NCBI GenBank assembly: GCA_030679955.1
Contig: JAUXSF010000008.1
Location: 1-64,000, forward strand
Length of the DNA stretch: 64,000 bases
Direction of reading: 5' to 3'
Source: Chlamydiales bacterium
GTDB lineage: Bacteria > Chlamydiota > Chlamydiia > Chlamydiales > JAJFMA01
Shown here: in pieces, positions 62,742-64,000 of the stretch
Layout of the letters: every line of letters starts with the position of its first letter
How positions within the stretch are numbered: position 1 is the first letter of the stretch
The notes under the pieces: generated by a model
The model's database searches: none
The model's input: only the letters and a program-made list of their open reading frames with translations
Told to the model about the DNA's origin: nothing
Position numbers and translations under genes: made by a program

Positions 62742-63362
62742 CTAAGCATGAACACGACGCCGTGCCAACAATAAGGTGAACGCCAAAAATCCAGTCAATA
62801 CAAGGTATGTAGAAGGTTCTGGCACACTTAAACTGGCCGCAGTAATAACGCGGATCCAGTCTCCTGGTTGTGCAACATTCATATCAACTGTTAGGACCGA
62901 GCCAGCGATAAGATAGCCATCTGCTGTTCCCCCTTCCATCCCACGTAAGGGAAACGGCGCTGGATAGGTTGTTCCAGGATTACCCAACAAAAGTGTTGAG
63001 GCGCCTTCTAATAGGCCGTCCTCATCGCTCATTACGCCTAGAATTAGACTGTCAAAGGTCCAGTCCACTCCAAGGTGTGAAAGGATGGGGCCACCACCGG
63101 CTTGATTCAAAAAGATCATGTGGCTATTCACGATTGTTCCAGGTGCTATAAAGCCAGCGTCTACCGCCAAAGGAGCTAACAGAAGCACGCCTTGCTGCTC
63201 ATTAAAGCCCTGCTGGTGATCATTGGTAACCAGGGTATCTATCACGATGGCGGGAGGTGCAATGATCTCTCCACCATTGTTAACAGCCGTAATAGCTGCA
63301 TTGGCCGATCCAGTTATTATCATGCTCAAAAAAGCTAGAAACATGATTGGACTTTTATACAT
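62742..63362 (-). CDS. PEP-CTERM-type exported protein
   Basis: A 206-residue protein with a Sec signal peptide (FLAFLSMIITGSANAAI), a Gly/Ala/Leu-rich beta-type middle without catalytic motifs, and a C-terminal sorting-like tail: VPEPSTYLVLTGFLAFTLLL followed by ARRRVHA. Motif, hydrophobic helix and Arg cluster match the PEP-CTERM signal that exosortase/archaeosortase-type enzymes process. CGGAGGG precedes the ATG. No exosortase lies in the window. The signal is common in Verrucomicrobia and Planctomycetes and unusual in Chlamydiae. Confidence 0.8.
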   Translation of the reverse strand: MYKSPIMFLAFLSMIITGSANAAITAVNNGGEIIAPPAIVIDTLVTNDHQQGFNEQQGVLLLAPLAVDAGFIAPGTIVNSHMIFLNQAGGGPILSHLGVDWTFDSLILGVMSDEDGLLEGASTLLLGNPGTTYPAPFPLRGMEGGTADGYLIAGSVLTVDMNVAQPGDWIRVITAASLSVPEPSTYLVLTGFLAFTLLLARRRVHA

Positions 63363-63530
63363 ATGCCCTCCGACATAAACATAAATATTTGAACATCATA
63401 GACTTACATCCAGTATCAATATAAAGGAATGCCAATATATTAATCTAATCTATTCAAAAATTTAATATTATCAGCCGAGAAAAAAACAGCTAGTGGTGGA
63501 CGATGTGGACGAAGATGAAAGAACAGCATA

Positions 63531-63567
63531 AAAAAAAAGGGGAAGACTGATCAAATCAATCTTCCCC
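63531..63567 (-). terminator. Rho-independent terminator of hctA
   Basis: GGGGAAGA (63539-63546) pairs with TCTTCCCC (63560-63567); on the minus strand the hairpin is followed by nine T residues. It lies 30 bases after the hctA stop. Confidence 0.92.
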
Positions 63568-63596
63568 GAAACATTTGTCCTGTTTAGGAACTCTGT

Positions 63597-63944
63597 CTAG
63601 AAGCGCGCGCGGCTTTTGGTCGCTGGGCGCTTAACAGATAGAGGACGTGGCGCAGCGGCCTTAGCTTTTGCTTTTGGCTTAGCTTTTGCTGCAGGCTTAG
63701 CTGCTGCTGCTTTCGCTGCTGGCTTTTTCTTGCTTGCTGCTGCTGGCTTAGAAGAACGACCCTTGGTCTTCTTCTCAGTTACGATGGATTCTTTGCGGTA
63801 TGTTTTTGCAACTTTCTCAAGAGCAACAGTACCGGTACGAACGCGCTGAGAAGCAGCTTTGTTGCCGCCGATTGCTTTTTCTAAGTCGGATTGAATGCCG
63901 CTTAGTAGTTCTCTCAGCTGATTTACAGTTTGGTTCAGGGCCAT
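63597..63944 (-). CDS. hctA: Histone H1-like DNA-binding protein Hc1
   Basis: A 115-residue nucleoid protein that condenses the chromosome in the elementary body. The conserved N-terminal half (MALNQTVNQLRELLSGIQSD, AASQRVRTGTVALEKVAKTY, RKESI) is typical of chlamydial Hc1; the C-terminal half is a Lys/Ala/Pro-rich tail (KPAAKAKPKAKAKAAAP). AGGAG stands 8 bases before the ATG. A strong terminator follows. In Chlamydia hctA is a late gene and its mRNA is silenced by the small RNA IhtA; whether this holds here cannot be seen. Confidence 0.95.
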   Translation of the reverse strand: MALNQTVNQLRELLSGIQSDLEKAIGGNKAASQRVRTGTVALEKVAKTYRKESIVTEKKTKGRSSKPAAASKKKPAAKAAAAKPAAKAKPKAKAKAAAPRPLSVKRPATKSRARF

Positions 63945-64000
63945 GACAGGGACTCCTATAGTTTTTTGAGTTTCATGACATTTCTAGGAACAATACAAGA

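Noticed and set aside
63616-63849. Ala/Gly-rich open frame on the plus strand over hctA
   Set aside because: It is the antisense image of the Lys/Ala repeats of hctA and has no ribosome-binding site.

Overview
The window looks like a chromosome segment of an environmental member of the Chlamydiae (Parachlamydiales-like; genus not resolvable by eye). The evidence is a Hc1-type histone-like protein (hctA), an Na+-translocating NADH:quinone reductase subunit (nqrF), an UhpC-type sugar-phosphate antiporter, and gene neighbourhoods that, as I recall them, match chlamydial order: uhpC/mip/trmL/trxA, alaS/mfd, amn/efp, and nqrF/yajC/rlmD/hctA. No rRNA, tRNA, CRISPR array, transposase or phage gene was recognised.

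Layout. 0-6 kb: uhpC, a Mip-type prolyl isomerase with a long low-complexity tail, trmL, trxA, trhO and an unknown cysteine-cluster protein. 6-12.5 kb: three small paralogous coiled-coil genes; a stress operon (tpx, an endonuclease/exonuclease/phosphatase-fold protein, ogt, small gene); a FIST sensor with a small partner; an NAD-dependent epimerase-like protein. 12.7-18.6 kb: a tightly coupled five-gene acyl-CoA catabolic operon (acyl-CoA dehydrogenase, carboxyltransferase beta chain, split AtuA, enoyl-CoA hydratase) with no biotin carboxylase subunit. 18.6-32.2 kb: MscS channel, MBL-fold hydrolase, lineage-specific proteins, SixA-like phosphatase, alaS, mfd, mutM.

32.2-42.6 kb is the most unusual part: two tandem ~970-residue paralogs of unknown fold, an intact CPBP-family membrane protease gene and a decayed remnant of a second copy (a segmental duplication), an inositol-monophosphatase-like gene, and an 820-residue protein joining Sel1-like repeats to a eukaryotic-type RhoGAP domain that keeps its arginine finger. 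This last protein is the best candidate for an undescribed host-directed effector. 42.6-47.3 kb is conserved metabolism and translation (amn, two small genes, epmA, efp, nadE). 47.3-53.7 kb holds large coiled-coil/membrane proteins preceded by AT-rich palindromes. 53.8-64 kb is nqrF, htpG behind an exact sigma-70-type consensus promoter, a purple-acid-phosphatase-like lipoprotein, envelope proteins including one with five exact 14-residue repeats, yajC, tgt (with most of its zinc ligands lost), rlmD, a PEP-CTERM protein and hctA.

Two families of intergenic palindromes are scattered through the window: about nine copies of an element built on ACGCAAAGGCGC-type arms, and a double-hairpin element present as an identical 48-base copy at two sites 51 kb apart. 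Several genes are best started downstream of their longest open frame, because the longest form begins at TTG or inside one of these repeats; the choice is explained in each entry.
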